Source: Pseudoalteromonas luteoviolacea (GTDB lineage: Bacteria; Pseudomonadota; Gammaproteobacteria; Enterobacterales; Alteromonadaceae). Taken from it: a stretch of DNA of 64,000 nucleotides. The notes beneath the pieces are model-generated. The model was not told the DNA's origin. It searched no databases and was given only the letters and a program-made list of their open reading frames with translations. The position numbers were made by a program, and so were the translations under genes. Location: contig NZ_MAUJ01000001.1 of NCBI RefSeq assembly GCF_001696455.1, forward strand, positions 992,001-1,056,000. The letters run 5' to 3'. This document shows, piece after piece, positions 9,266-17,738 of the stretch (position 1 is its first letter; every line of letters begins with the position of its first letter).

Positions 9266-9748
9266 TTATTCTGCTGGATTTGGATTAGCTAAAATTGTTT
9301 CTGTTTGCGCTTTGCGGAACGCTTCAACTTTTTCAAAAATCTCTGGTTGCTGACAGCCCAAAATTTGCGCGGCTAATAAACCTGCATTTGCTGCACCAGC
9401 GTCACCAATTGCTAAAGTACCGACAGCAACACCTTTAGGCATTTGGCAAATTGAAAGTAGTGAGTCTACCCCATTTAGTGTTTTTGATTTTACCGGTACA
9501 CCTAAAACAGGTAGGCTTGTGAAAGCCGCTGCCATACCAGGTAAATGCGCTGCACCACCTGCACCCGCAATGATGACTTTAATACCACGCTCTGCCGCGT
9601 TCGTTGCATAATCGGCCAATAATTGAGGAGTGCGATGAGCAGAAACTACCTTTGTTTCATATTCGATGCCAAACTTATCTAACATATCCGCCGCATGTTG
9701 CATTGTAGGCCAATCAGATTTTGAACCCATGATAATGCCAACCGTCAT
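9266..9748 (-). CDS. purE: N5-CAIR mutase (PurE)
   Basis: A 160-residue class I PurE, which converts N5-CAIR to CAIR. It carries the signature [10 protein letters not shown] at the N-terminus, SAHRTP, and [12 protein letters not shown]. It is the first gene of the purEK operon. A TATAAT-like hexamer on the minus strand (9824-9819) lies about 70 bp upstream and could be the -10 element. I could not find a convincing PurR box, so purine control is not shown by the sequence. Confidence 0.96.
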   Translation of the reverse strand: MTVGIIMGSKSDWPTMQHAADMLDKFGIEYETKVVSAHRTPQLLADYATNAAERGIKVIIAGAGGAAHLPGMAAAFTSLPVLGVPVKSKTLNGVDSLLSICQMPKGVAVGTLAIGDAGAANAGLLAAQILGCQQPEIFEKVEAFRKAQTETILANPNPAE

Positions 9749-9860
9749 AATATTTCCTCAATTCTAAATTAAACGATACTTACTACAGCGCTAAAGGGGT
9801 TGCGCCGAAATCGCATGTATTATACCCGAGAGAAAAGTTAAAGCGAACAGCATAAAGATA

Positions 9861-9883
9861 AAAAACCGCAAAGAGCGGCTTTT
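9861..9883 (-). terminator. Terminator of the small membrane-protein gene
   Basis: CCGC-AAAGA-GCGG core (9866-9878) extended by A/T pairs. On the minus strand a T-run follows the stem. It lies about 70 bp downstream of the 9950-10156 gene and upstream of the purE promoter. Confidence 0.6.
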
Positions 9884-9949
9884 CGTCATAAATATATGGG
9901 ATTGCGTTGGTTTTTATGACCAGCCCAAGAGCAATAACGAGTGATTAGG

Positions 9950-10156
9950 CTAACTTTTTAGCGCTGTAAGTTTTGGCTGTGTAGTACCTTTATAAGCCGC
10001 TTTCCAATGCGCTTTAAACGATTTAGGTCCGAGTATCAAAAACAACAATGCCAAACCTCCTGGCAAAAGAACAACTTTTAACACTGGCCCCAGTACATAA
10101 CTATAGAAAAAGATAAAAGGCAGAAAAATTAAAGACCCCAAAATTCGCATTATCAT
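9950..10156 (-). CDS. Small membrane protein under the TetR palindromes
   Basis: A 68-residue protein. The ATG at 10156 is favoured over the GTG at 10159 because AAGGAG is 8 nt upstream of it. Two hydrophobic segments (ILGSLIFLPFIFFYSYVL and VVLLPGGLALLFLILG) are followed by a basic tail with FKAHWKAAYKG. I do not recognise a family. The gene is divergent from a TetR regulator, and two copies of TGAGCGCGCTCA sit 21-54 bp upstream of its start, so it is almost certainly a direct target of that regulator. It may be a small stress or lipid-linked membrane protein; this cannot be decided here. Confidence 0.65.
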   Translation of the reverse strand: MIMRILGSLIFLPFIFFYSYVLGPVLKVVLLPGGLALLFLILGPKSFKAHWKAAYKGTTQPKLTALKS

Positions 10157-10176
10157 CACACTATCTCCTTAATAAT

Positions 10177-10210
10177 TGAGCGCGCTCATTATATTATGTG
10201 AGCGCGCTCA
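10177..10210. promoter_or_regulatory. Twin palindromic operators for the adjacent TetR regulator
   Basis: Two identical perfect 12-bp palindromes, TGAGCGCGCTCA, at 10177-10188 and 10199-10210. Their starts are 22 bp apart, about two helical turns, so two dimers could bind on one face of DNA. They lie between the divergent small membrane-protein gene and the tetR gene, nearer the former. A third copy is at 63794-63805. The form is typical of TetR-family operators; the protein-DNA match is inferred from position. Confidence 0.75.
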
Positions 10211-10293
10211 ATTTGGTCAAGTTAAAGATATATTTATTACATTCTGAGCGTTTTGTGGTATCCTCCACATAGTTCACAAAACATTGATTTAAT

Positions 10294-10818
10294 ATGAAAA
10301 AAAGAGAAAAAACCGCACAAAAAATTCTTGACGTAAGCTGGCAGCTTTTTCAGGAATTTGGCTATGCAGAAACCACAACGAGACAAATTGCAACGCACGC
10401 TTCTGTTGCAACCGGCACTGTTTTTAGTCACTTCCCTAATAAAATCGATATTTTGAAACTGGCCATGCATCAACAAATTGATATGGTGATCGCAAAGGCT
10501 CATGTCGAGAACGAGCAAACAAGCCCTAGGCTAAGGTTGCGACACTATGCTAAATACCTCTACAGCTTTTATTGTGAAAACCGCGCATTCAGCAAAGAGC
10601 TGTTGAAGGACCTGATGTGGCACAGCCAATACTTCGAACAGCAAGTCGATAGCTTCAAGCAAATGCTTTTTGAGGGTCATAAATATGATGATATGAAAGC
10701 TTCAGCTATGATGGATTGCTATTTTATGACCCTACTCCATGGCTTGAATAATGAAGACCTGTCGTCTGTACAAATGGTGTCCATATTAACAGCAAAACTG
10801 CAAATGATTCATACGTAA
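10294..10818 (+). CDS. TetR-family transcriptional regulator
   Basis: A 174-residue protein. Residues 5-50 are the TetR helix-turn-helix (AQKILDVSWQLFQEFGYAET, TTRQIATHASVATGTVFSHF) with the usual K-x-x-I-L end (NKIDILKL). The C-terminal all-helical domain (about 55-174) is short and gives no ligand clue. It is divergent from a small membrane-protein gene with twin palindromes between them. The same palindrome recurs upstream of the laminarin-locus kinase, so this protein may regulate that locus too. No clear ribosome binding site precedes the ATG. Confidence 0.9.
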   Translation: MKKREKTAQKILDVSWQLFQEFGYAETTTRQIATHASVATGTVFSHFPNKIDILKLAMHQQIDMVIAKAHVENEQTSPRLRLRHYAKYLYSFYCENRAFSKELLKDLMWHSQYFEQQVDSFKQMLFEGHKYDDMKASAMMDCYFMTLLHGLNNEDLSSVQMVSILTAKLQMIHT

Positions 10819-10929
10819 AGCTTATGTATGATGTGTTCTAGTTAGATATAGATAACAAACACGTTTGCCCAATCAAGATTCCCCTCCTAAGCTTTACAAT
10901 GCGCTGTAAGACAAAGTTCTGCTTCTATC

Positions 10930-12717
10930 GTGAAAATCTTTTTAGTGTTTTTACTATGCTGTGGTTGGGTTGTCAGTGGCAATGAGCTTTTAAATGCTAA
11001 CCAAACCAATAATTATGTTAACCTCAGCTCTCAAAGCAAATATGTCCAAGACAATGACTTTGGCATTGTCGACGTATTGTCTTTGCCTGATTCGTCGTGG
11101 AGCGAAAACAAATCAGACAACTTAAACTTAGGATATACATCTGATCACTATTGGATAAAAGTTCAGTTTACTATTCCAGATGTAAATCAGGCATATATCA
11201 TCGAGATAGCATACCCGGTGCTTGATAGCTTAAAGCTATACCTAATGAAACAAGATGAAGTTATCAGTTACACAAAACTAGGTGACAAACAAACGTTTTC
11301 AGACCGGCTTATTCAGCATCACAACTACTTAATTCCCATATCTCAAGAGATATCTGGGCCCCTCGAATTGTACATTAAAGTTGCTTCCTCTAGCGCACTG
11401 CAAGTACCGCTTAACTTATGGTCGCAGCAAAGCTTCTATGAAACAGATCAGTTCAATATGCTGTTCTTAGGCATTTACTTTGGCTTGATGAGTGTTATGG
11501 CTATATACAATCTGTTAATGTACTTCTCACTCAAAGATAAGACTTTTCTTTATTATGTTGTTTATGTCAGTGCGATTATTGCGTTCTACCTCAGCCTCTC
11601 AGGCCTTGGGTTTCGCTACCTTTGGCAAGATAGCCTTTGGTGGAATGATCAATCAATTTTATTCTTTTTAATCTCAGCAGTTCTAGCTGGTACTTTATTT
11701 ATAGTCAGGCTTTTGGAGCTCAGGAAAAATAGCCAGATACTTTATTATGGCTGCGTGTCAATTGCTCTTGTTGGCGTTTCATTGTTATTTCTGTCAATGT
11801 ATTTTAGCTATAGCGTCATGATCCGCGTGATAATCACCTATGCTTCAATAGCCTGTATTTGGGGGGTCATCACCCGGACTGTCCGCCTTTTCGAGGGCTC
11901 TCATTTTTCAACATACTATTCCCTTGCATGGAATGCAGCACTCTGTGGTGGCATTATTCTGGCGGCAAACAAATTTAATTTTTTGCCAAGTAATTGGTTT
12001 ACTGAGCACGCTTTAACCATTGGCACTTCAATCGAAGTCGCATGTTTGTCTTTCGCAATGGCCGAGCGCATTAATTCCGAAAGAAAAAAAAGGTTTATTG
12101 CTCAAGCTAAGAGTATGTCAGAAATTAGAAAGGCCAATCAATTATTAGAAGTTGAAGTAGAATCACGCACAAGAGAACTGCAGGACGCATATGACAAACT
12201 GAAACATACCTCAAGAATAGATGAACTGACTCAGGTTTTTAACCGCAGAAGCCTCAATGAGGCGCTGAACACAGAGTGCTTACGTGCAAAGCGGTTCGGT
12301 CATTCCATAAGCCTTTTAATGGTTGATATCGATCACTTCAAAAAGGTGAACGATACGTACGGTCACCAATGCGGTGATAAATGTCTTATACAAGTCGCGA
12401 GCGTATTGAAAGGAGCGTGCACTAGAGCCGGAGATACAGTTTCGCGCTATGGCGGTGAGGAGTTTTGTATTTTGTTGCCTGAATGCAATGAACACGATGC
12501 GCTTGAGTTAGGAGAAATAATCAGGAAAAGAACACAAGCTACCGCGGTCAGGTTTGATGAGTGCGCTATAAAAATGACGGTGAGTATTGGTGTAACAACT
12601 GGTTGGGGGCATGATTTGGAGCCCCATAAGTTGATTAAACAAGCCGATATGGCGCTCTATTTCGCAAAGCAGCATGGTAGAAACCAAGTTTCTCTCGGCT
12701 CTACATTAGATACTTAA
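10930..12717 (+). CDS. 7TMR-DISM diguanylate cyclase
   Basis: A 595-residue membrane sensor that starts with GTG. It has an N-terminal signal segment, then a periplasmic 7TMR-DISM extracellular domain (about 30-160; SDHYWIKVQF and YIKVASSSALQVPLNLW are typical). Seven hydrophobic segments follow at about 175-380, then a short coiled coil (about 385-420) and a GGDEF domain (about 425-590). The active site reads RYGGEEF and the product-inhibition I-site RAGD stands five residues before it, so it should be an active, feedback-inhibited cyclase making c-di-GMP from two GTP. The periplasmic domain of this class is thought to bind carbohydrates or other small ligands. It stands alone between tetR and the PepSY operon. 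Confidence 0.9.
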   Translation: MKIFLVFLLCCGWVVSGNELLNANQTNNYVNLSSQSKYVQDNDFGIVDVLSLPDSSWSENKSDNLNLGYTSDHYWIKVQFTIPDVNQAYIIEIAYPVLDSLKLYLMKQDEVISYTKLGDKQTFSDRLIQHHNYLIPISQEISGPLELYIKVASSSALQVPLNLWSQQSFYETDQFNMLFLGIYFGLMSVMAIYNLLMYFSLKDKTFLYYVVYVSAIIAFYLSLSGLGFRYLWQDSLWWNDQSILFFLISAVLAGTLFIVRLLELRKNSQILYYGCVSIALVGVSLLFLSMYFSYSVMIRVIITYASIACIWGVITRTVRLFEGSHFSTYYSLAWNAALCGGIILAANKFNFLPSNWFTEHALTIGTSIEVACLSFAMAERINSERKKRFIAQAKSMSEIRKANQLLEVEVESRTRELQDAYDKLKHTSRIDELTQVFNRRSLNEALNTECLRAKRFGHSISLLMVDIDHFKKVNDTYGHQCGDKCLIQVASVLKGACTRAGDTVSRYGGEEFCILLPECNEHDALELGEIIRKRTQATAVRFDECAIKMTVSIGVTTGWGHDLEPHKLIKQADMALYFAKQHGRNQVSLGSTLDT

Positions 12718-12742
12718 GAGCCAGCAGCTTTTCTACTGGCTC
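12718..12742. terminator. Hairpin after the diguanylate cyclase
   Basis: GAGCCAG (12718-12724) and CTGGCTC (12736-12742) pair over an 11-nt loop in the short gap between two convergent genes. There is no T-run on either side, so termination here is plausible but unproven. Confidence 0.45.
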
Positions 12743-12751
12743 TCACACCAT

Positions 12752-14371
12752 TCAAGCAAGATGTGCAGAAGAGACTTTTGATGTAAGCTTTTGGCAATAC
12801 CAAATGCTATTTTCCTCTCCGTGGTACACCCTGTGTTTTACTCTTTTACAGGCTAACATGCCAGCCAAAGCAAAACCAATTGCGCCAGCTTCAATGCCAA
12901 AGTCAGCTAACGAATTAGGTACCCAGATCCCCGCATTTGGCAGCGCCAAACCCCATAGCGATGTTAAAGGTACGATTAAACATAATGCTGAAAAGACATA
13001 GAGGCCAATAATACTGAATCTTGCAGCACCTAGAGTAAACGCCCCGGTTAGCGCAGCAAAAAACAAACTGTAATATATCCACATATATGCGACATTGATA
13101 TTCCAAGTACCCAGCGTCAACCATTTACTTAAAGCAAAAGCCCCTGCAATTCCTATGGCACTTCCTAGGCAAACGCCAACGGTAAGGTTTGCCATAAATT
13201 TACTAGACTTACTTTGCGCACTCTGTTGTTTCTTGCGCCTCTTTTCAAGCCAAATTAAGTTGCCACTGTAAAATAAAAAAGCGCCGCCTAGGCCCATAAT
13301 AAAATACAACCAACGGCCCAATTCGCCACCATAACTACCAAAGTGAAGACCAAAGAAAGTCGTCACTACAGTTCCCCAAACGCCTTGTTCACCCTGACCA
13401 TTTGTTACACTGCTTGTATCTATTTCTAAAGTAAAAGGGTGCATAAACAAGAAGTCGTTATGTGGACCTCGCATCAATGAGTCGTCACTTACGATAGCCA
13501 CGCTAGCTGAAGGATGTTTACCGGACAGGCCTCTAAAATTAATACTTTTAATCTCGTAGCCAGGTGCGTATTGCTCTACGCGTTTTTGAATTTCACTTAA
13601 ATTAGGCAAAGCGTTTATGTCGTAACGGACTTCTTGGTGATGCTCATCTCCACCAAATAATGGTTTATTACCATAAACTTGACTTAAGCCATCATAAAAC
13701 AAATCATGAAATGAAAATACCACGACCGTAATAGCAATAATGATGTGAAATGGTAGGCTCGCAATCCCGACTAAATTGTGGCTGTCTAGCCAAAAGCGGC
13801 TGGCACCTTTTTCTTTGCGTAGTGCAAAAAAGCTTTTTACTAGGCTTGGTAAGAGAAATATTACACCAGAAACAAGTGCTATAAAGTATAAGAATGCCGC
13901 AATACCAAGCACATATACTCCGGCCTGATCATGTCCGATTTCACCTATAATCCCAGCCGAACGGTGCAGATAATCAATCAGCATTGAGAGCTCGTTCACA
14001 TGACGCAGTTCAGATACCAATTGGCCTTGGGTATCCAAAGTGGCGTGCCACATCTGGTCATCAAGAGAAAACCCTCGGGCAGAACCACGGCCGTACCAGT
14101 AGATTGGTGAGCTCCCCTCTTCGAAACTAATGGTAATATTTTTTAGCGTATCTGGATGTTCAGTAAATGCCTTTCGTAATAAGGCATCGTGTTGACCCTG
14201 TGGCACTTGCATCAGTTGATAATCAGGAGGCGTCGCCCAATCATCAATAGCACTCCCAAACATCGTTAAGGCACCTGCGAAAAAACCGATAAATAATAAC
14301 AACCCCGCCGTTATGCCAGTCCATGTGTGCACACTTTGGTATGTTCTAAGAATGTCAGCGCTTATCTTCAT
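12752..14371 (-). CDS. PepSY-domain membrane protein, iron-uptake associated
   Basis: A 539-residue protein. I chose ATG 14371 (MKISADILRTYQ) because AAGGGGAC lies just upstream and because the 22 residues before it overlap the previous gene. The layout is one TM helix, a PepSY region with a periplasmic loop, three further TM helices in the centre, and a C-terminal block of membrane helices. The first helix motif SVHTWTGITAGLLLFIGFF and HSAGIIGEIGHDQAGVYVLG-like His-rich turns are typical of the PiuB/FpvG group of PepSY transmembrane proteins, which act in reductive release of iron from siderophores at the inner membrane. It overlaps the preceding gene by 4 bp (ATGA). A Fur box heads the operon. 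Confidence 0.8.
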   Translation of the reverse strand: MKISADILRTYQSVHTWTGITAGLLLFIGFFAGALTMFGSAIDDWATPPDYQLMQVPQGQHDALLRKAFTEHPDTLKNITISFEEGSSPIYWYGRGSARGFSLDDQMWHATLDTQGQLVSELRHVNELSMLIDYLHRSAGIIGEIGHDQAGVYVLGIAAFLYFIALVSGVIFLLPSLVKSFFALRKEKGASRFWLDSHNLVGIASLPFHIIIAITVVVFSFHDLFYDGLSQVYGNKPLFGGDEHHQEVRYDINALPNLSEIQKRVEQYAPGYEIKSINFRGLSGKHPSASVAIVSDDSLMRGPHNDFLFMHPFTLEIDTSSVTNGQGEQGVWGTVVTTFFGLHFGSYGGELGRWLYFIMGLGGAFLFYSGNLIWLEKRRKKQQSAQSKSSKFMANLTVGVCLGSAIGIAGAFALSKWLTLGTWNINVAYMWIYYSLFFAALTGAFTLGAARFSIIGLYVFSALCLIVPLTSLWGLALPNAGIWVPNSLADFGIEAGAIGFALAGMLACKRVKHRVYHGEENSIWYCQKLTSKVSSAHLA

Positions 14372-14682
14372 AAAAGTCCCCTTAAGCAAGCTACGATAAC
14401 AATAGTTAATGTCGCTAAACCACCGAGCCAGCACCAAGCTTGAACGCCAGTTCTAAATAAATAGACAAAGCTCAAAATAGTTAACCAAATTGGTGTAATG
14501 ACCCACATGTTAAACTGCGTTTTCCAAAGGCGTGTTTCTTCAGAAATGGGTTGCGTCAAACCATCTGGACCGAGCCATGCAAAAATACCGACTATTCCGA
14601 TACTTAAAAGAAAACCAGCAATGATACCGGCGAACGTTTTGCTCCACCAATGAGGTTGAATTTTTCCTTCATTCCTTGCCAT
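14368..14682 (-). CDS. Small membrane protein of the PepSY iron operon (DUF3649-like)
   Basis: A 104-residue protein with three hydrophobic segments (AGIIAGFLLSIGIVGIFAWL, MWVITPIWLTILSFVYLF, WLGGLATLTIVIVACLRG). The pattern resembles the DUF3649 iron-transport-associated proteins that accompany PepSY and DUF3325 proteins in pseudomonad siderophore operons. It overlaps both neighbours (by 1 bp with the gene before, 4 bp with the gene after), so the three are translationally coupled. The DUF assignment is by context and hydrophobic pattern, not by clear motif. Confidence 0.65.
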   Translation of the reverse strand: MARNEGKIQPHWWSKTFAGIIAGFLLSIGIVGIFAWLGPDGLTQPISEETRLWKTQFNMWVITPIWLTILSFVYLFRTGVQAWCWLGGLATLTIVIVACLRGLL

Positions 14683-14939
14683 TACTGGCCTCGCTTCAGC
14701 AGTAAAACAGTCAAGGGAATGCTAAACAACGTTGTCATTAAAAGCATTAACCAAACAAACACGCCTGCGGAAACTGAAAAGTTTATTAAAGCAGTTACGC
14801 CACCAAGCAAAAGGAACATGTACCCAACCGGCTTAAATAAATAAGTAAGAGGCTTTTTAACGAGGCGTTGGTGTCGGTTTGCTAGATAAAGTAGAAGTGT
14901 GCCAGCAGATACCAGTAATACGATCAAAAAAGAATACAA
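14682..14939 (-). CDS. Small membrane protein of the PepSY iron operon (DUF3325-like)
   Basis: An 85-residue protein with three hydrophobic segments. It begins with TTG; AAGGAG lies 7 nt before it and supports that start. The stretch LLYLANRHQRLVKKPL after the first helix is typical of DUF3325 proteins. It is the first gene of the three-gene iron operon, about 70 bp downstream of a Fur box. It probably forms an inner-membrane complex with the PepSY protein. Confidence 0.65.
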   Translation of the reverse strand: MYSFLIVLLVSAGTLLLYLANRHQRLVKKPLTYLFKPVGYMFLLLGGVTALINFSVSAGVFVWLMLLMTTLFSIPLTVLLLKRGQ

Positions 14940-15007
14940 ACGCGTGCTCCTTGTTTCTTATTATGCATCTTTAAATGGTGCTGCAAGTATATACAAATTG
15001 GGGACTT

Positions 15008-15026
15008 AATGATAATGGTTATTATT
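15008..15026. promoter_or_regulatory. Fur box upstream of the PepSY operon
   Basis: AATGATAATGGTTATTATT is a 19-bp near-palindrome (four of the 19 positions break symmetry, not counting the centre) and closely resembles the Fur consensus GATAATGATTATCATTAT. It lies 69 bp upstream of the first gene of the operon. It implies repression when iron is plentiful and agrees with the siderophore-iron role of the PepSY cassette. Confidence 0.75.
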
Positions 15027-15231
15027 ACAAAAGTTAGGCTTAATGAAATTGTTCATAAATTTCGTATTGAAGCGCAAGTTAGCGCTTTATGTATTTAAAA
15101 AACAGACTCATTATCTGGACAGGTTTATTTAATTGGCAGCGCTGAGATAGGCTAATACACTCAAGATTTATGTATTCTAAAAATATCCAATCCTGAAAAA
15201 ATTGGGGAGCTATTAACCACCCCATTAAGAA

Positions 15232-15795
15232 TCACTGCTTAAGCCGTATCTTTTTTGACAATATCTCGCGATATGGATAACAGACAATATACAAATGAAC
15301 TACCGTTTGAACTGCCATAGCTATAAAAACATACGGGCCATTAAATAATTCTGTGATTTCATAGCCTCGCAGTATGAATTGAATAAAACAAAGTGTCAGG
15401 TTATTAATTAGCATGTAAACAAATAACTTAGACGGTTGTTCTATCTGAACTTGGCTGAACCAATGAAGTGCATACAATGAAGCGGCAGCGAACAATACAA
15501 ACAACATTTTACATAAATAGAATAGCTTCCTTTTAATGATGTAATCAGTCGACAATCCAAGTACTAAATTGTCTGTATAAACACTACCAAACCAACTTAC
15601 CACTGCCATCAAAGCGGCAATGCACCAACAAGCTTGTTGATGAGTTATAACATCCCCTTCTTTCGTTTTTATCAGAGATAAAAGCTGCACACGCCACTTA
15701 ATTAAATAAAAAGGCAGTAACAAAAGAAGGCCGTACATAAGAAAATGATTGATAGAGGCAAATGTAGCCCTAAAAAGTTCTAACGCCTCTACCAA
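15232..15795 (-). CDS. Hypothetical membrane protein
   Basis: A protein of up to 187 residues with about five hydrophobic segments (around residues 15-30, 55-70, 90-110, 125-143, 150-170). The longest frame begins at a TTG with no good ribosome binding site, and GCCTCT/AGAGGC (15785-15804) can form a hairpin over that start, so translation may instead begin at the Met about 19 codons in. No motif allows a family assignment. It is a single gene with no informative neighbour. Confidence 0.5.
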   Translation of the reverse strand: MVEALELFRATFASINHFLMYGLLLLLPFYLIKWRVQLLSLIKTKEGDVITHQQACWCIAALMAVVSWFGSVYTDNLVLGLSTDYIIKRKLFYLCKMLFVLFAAASLYALHWFSQVQIEQPSKLFVYMLINNLTLCFIQFILRGYEITELFNGPYVFIAMAVQTVVHLYIVCYPYREILSKKIRLKQ

Positions 15796-16120
15796 AACAG
15801 AGGCCTTATAGCCTGAACATCATACAATGAGCTCAAATTGAACATAAAACTCCCAAAAAAACAGAAAGGTTATTTACCATTCTAATTGTCACACAAGATA
15901 ATTAACTTCTCTCTGTTTGACAATAAAAAACTGGCTGTACTTTTCAAAGCTTCTTCAGGGGCCTAAGTAACAATTACAACTAATTTATATAACATAGAAA
16001 AGCCGGTTAAGAATATGTTCGGACATTCGAACGGGTCCTAACAGTCATTATAAATTAGAGTTTTAAGGTAATAGCCCTTTGTCGCCACAAACAATGGGCT
16101 AATTGCTGGAATGGGTATCT
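15796..16120. other. Intergenic stretch of 325 bp
   Basis: AT-rich, with no open frame of note on either strand. It must hold the promoter of the membrane-protein gene at its left end and the terminator of the msr gene at its right end (16072-16101). I see no repeat, RNA gene or phage remnant. Confidence 0.5.
16072..16101 (-). terminator. Hairpin downstream of the Msr fusion gene
   Basis: TAGCCC (16072-16077) pairs with GGGCTA (16096-16101), and TTTGT/ACAAA pair inside, giving a compound stem 20 bp after the stop of the msr gene. The T-run on the minus strand is poor. Confidence 0.5.
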
Positions 16121-17395
16121 TTAACCTCGCGCTTTAAAGTCTAGGACTGTGGCATTGATACAGTATCTATCGGTACCATTTGGACCTTCTTTTTTAAATA
16201 CGTGACCAAGGTGAATGCCTGACGACTTTGAGCGGATCTCCGTTCTCACCATACCATGACTTAAATCTTTGTGATAAGTAACACTGCCTTTTACTGGGTG
16301 TTTGAAAGATAACCAGCCAGTGCCAGAATTGAATCTATCTCGTGTATCAAACAATGGAGCGCCGCTCAATTTATCAGTGAATATACCATCCGGTGTGTTT
16401 TTAAAGATGTCGTATTGCTTACAAAACGGCCGTTCAGTCCCTTTTTGAAATGCTATATCAAACGCTTCTGACTTACCTAGCTTGAACGCACCCAACACTT
16501 CATAAAATGTTTTCCTATCCATATAGCCTTGAAAGCCTGTCACTTCCTTACCATTTTCAATCAAGATGATGGTGGGTGTTGCCCAAGTTGCCGACATAAT
16601 ATTCAGCTCATCTAACTGGTCAGCGTAACGATAGTGTAAAGGAATTGAACCTTGATAATCGTTCACGACATTTTTCTTGAACTTTTCGCAATACGGACAG
16701 TAACTTCTTGAATCTAGCACTACGATATGTTTTCCAGTTAACAGTTCTTTATTGTCTACTTTCGATTTATTTTCCAACCGATTAAAAGTCACACCAGTAC
16801 TATGATCGGGGCAATACCCATTTGGATTCTTTGCTAAATAGTTTTGATGATACTCTTCTGCAGGATAAAACTTTTTAAGAGGCTTTATTTTTGTTTGAAT
16901 ATCGCCATACCCTTTTTGCTGTAACAGCAGTTGATATTCTGATTTAAGGCGAAATGCAGTCTCTTTTTGTTCCTCATTATCGAATAGAATCACAGATCTA
17001 TACTGCGTGCCTACATCATTTCCTTGTCTGTTTTTTTGTGTTGGGTCATGGCTTTCAAAGTATGCCTTTAATAAACTTTCAGTCGATAACATGTTCGCGT
17101 TATACGTAACTTTTACTACTTCCGCGTAATTGTTGTTATCAAATCGTCTTTGAGAACTAATGATATTTTTATAGGTCGCTTTAAAGCCTTTTCCATCCGC
17201 ATAACCTGACTCTGCGTCAATCACACCCGTCATCGCTTCGTAGCGTTTCTCTGGCCCCCAAAAACATCCTGAACCCAAGACAATGGTTTTTACGTTCACG
17301 CTGGCATTGTTCATCCGGGGCTTAGGCATCTCAGTGCCAAAAGCGCTAAAAGCGTGACAGCTTAGTACAAAAGCAACGATTAGATTACTTTTCAC
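16121..17395 (-). CDS. msrAB: Exported MsrA-thioredoxin-MsrB fusion
   Basis: A 424-residue protein starting with GTG, with AAGGAG 7 nt upstream. Residues 1-21 form a signal peptide. The MsrA domain (about 35-205) has catalytic Cys44 in GSGCFWGPEKRYE and a second Cys in GYCPDHS. A thioredoxin-fold domain (about 220-305) has CPYC at 233-236 and a cis-Pro region WATPTI. The MsrB domain (about 308-420) has FNSGTGWLSF, IHLGHVF and catalytic Cys412 in RYCINA, but lacks the four zinc cysteines many MsrBs have. Together it would reduce both S- and R-methionine sulfoxide in periplasmic proteins. The well-known PilB proteins run thioredoxin-MsrA-MsrB; here thioredoxin is in the middle. CPYC may receive electrons from a DsbD-like protein. 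Confidence 0.9.
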   Translation of the reverse strand: MKSNLIVAFVLSCHAFSAFGTEMPKPRMNNASVNVKTIVLGSGCFWGPEKRYEAMTGVIDAESGYADGKGFKATYKNIISSQRRFDNNNYAEVVKVTYNANMLSTESLLKAYFESHDPTQKNRQGNDVGTQYRSVILFDNEEQKETAFRLKSEYQLLLQQKGYGDIQTKIKPLKKFYPAEEYHQNYLAKNPNGYCPDHSTGVTFNRLENKSKVDNKELLTGKHIVVLDSRSYCPYCEKFKKNVVNDYQGSIPLHYRYADQLDELNIMSATWATPTIILIENGKEVTGFQGYMDRKTFYEVLGAFKLGKSEAFDIAFQKGTERPFCKQYDIFKNTPDGIFTDKLSGAPLFDTRDRFNSGTGWLSFKHPVKGSVTYHKDLSHGMVRTEIRSKSSGIHLGHVFKKEGPNGTDRYCINATVLDFKARG

Positions 17396-17738
17396 ACATA
17401 TGCTCCTTAATTTTGTTTATCTGACTAATCAGACCGTACATCCGTAAAATCCATTTCAATCACATTGCTAATTTGGACCAGCTAAAGAAATTTGTAATTG
17501 AACATATGAGTTCTCAAGAATAGTTAATTGCAACGTAAAAACAATCAACAGCCTGAATATGTGCCGTTTTCGATCTTCAGCGAAGCACATAATCAATTGC
17601 TACACTGTAATCACCGTGGGCGAAAAGCAGTTGCAATCGCAACTTAACCTAGAATCCAAGCAATTCAACGACATTCAATTAATATGCCATTGAAAATAAG
17701 GTAAAACGTTGTCACTCAATATCCAGAGGGTTTTTAAC
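17396..17738. promoter_or_regulatory. Divergent promoter region, msr fusion / leucyl aminopeptidase
   Basis: A 343-bp gap between divergent genes, with no credible open frame. It contains the short dyad GTTGC-AATC-GCAAC at 17630-17643, about 95 bp before the aminopeptidase start. No known operator matches, and promoter elements could not be assigned with confidence. Confidence 0.4.

Noticed and set aside
9781..9850. PurR operator upstream of purE
   Set aside because: I looked for a match to ACGCAAACGTTTGCGT and found only weak partial resemblance.
15785..15804. GCCTCT/AGAGGC hairpin as a terminator
   Set aside because: It overlaps the putative start of the membrane-protein gene, so it is more likely chance or a translational feature.
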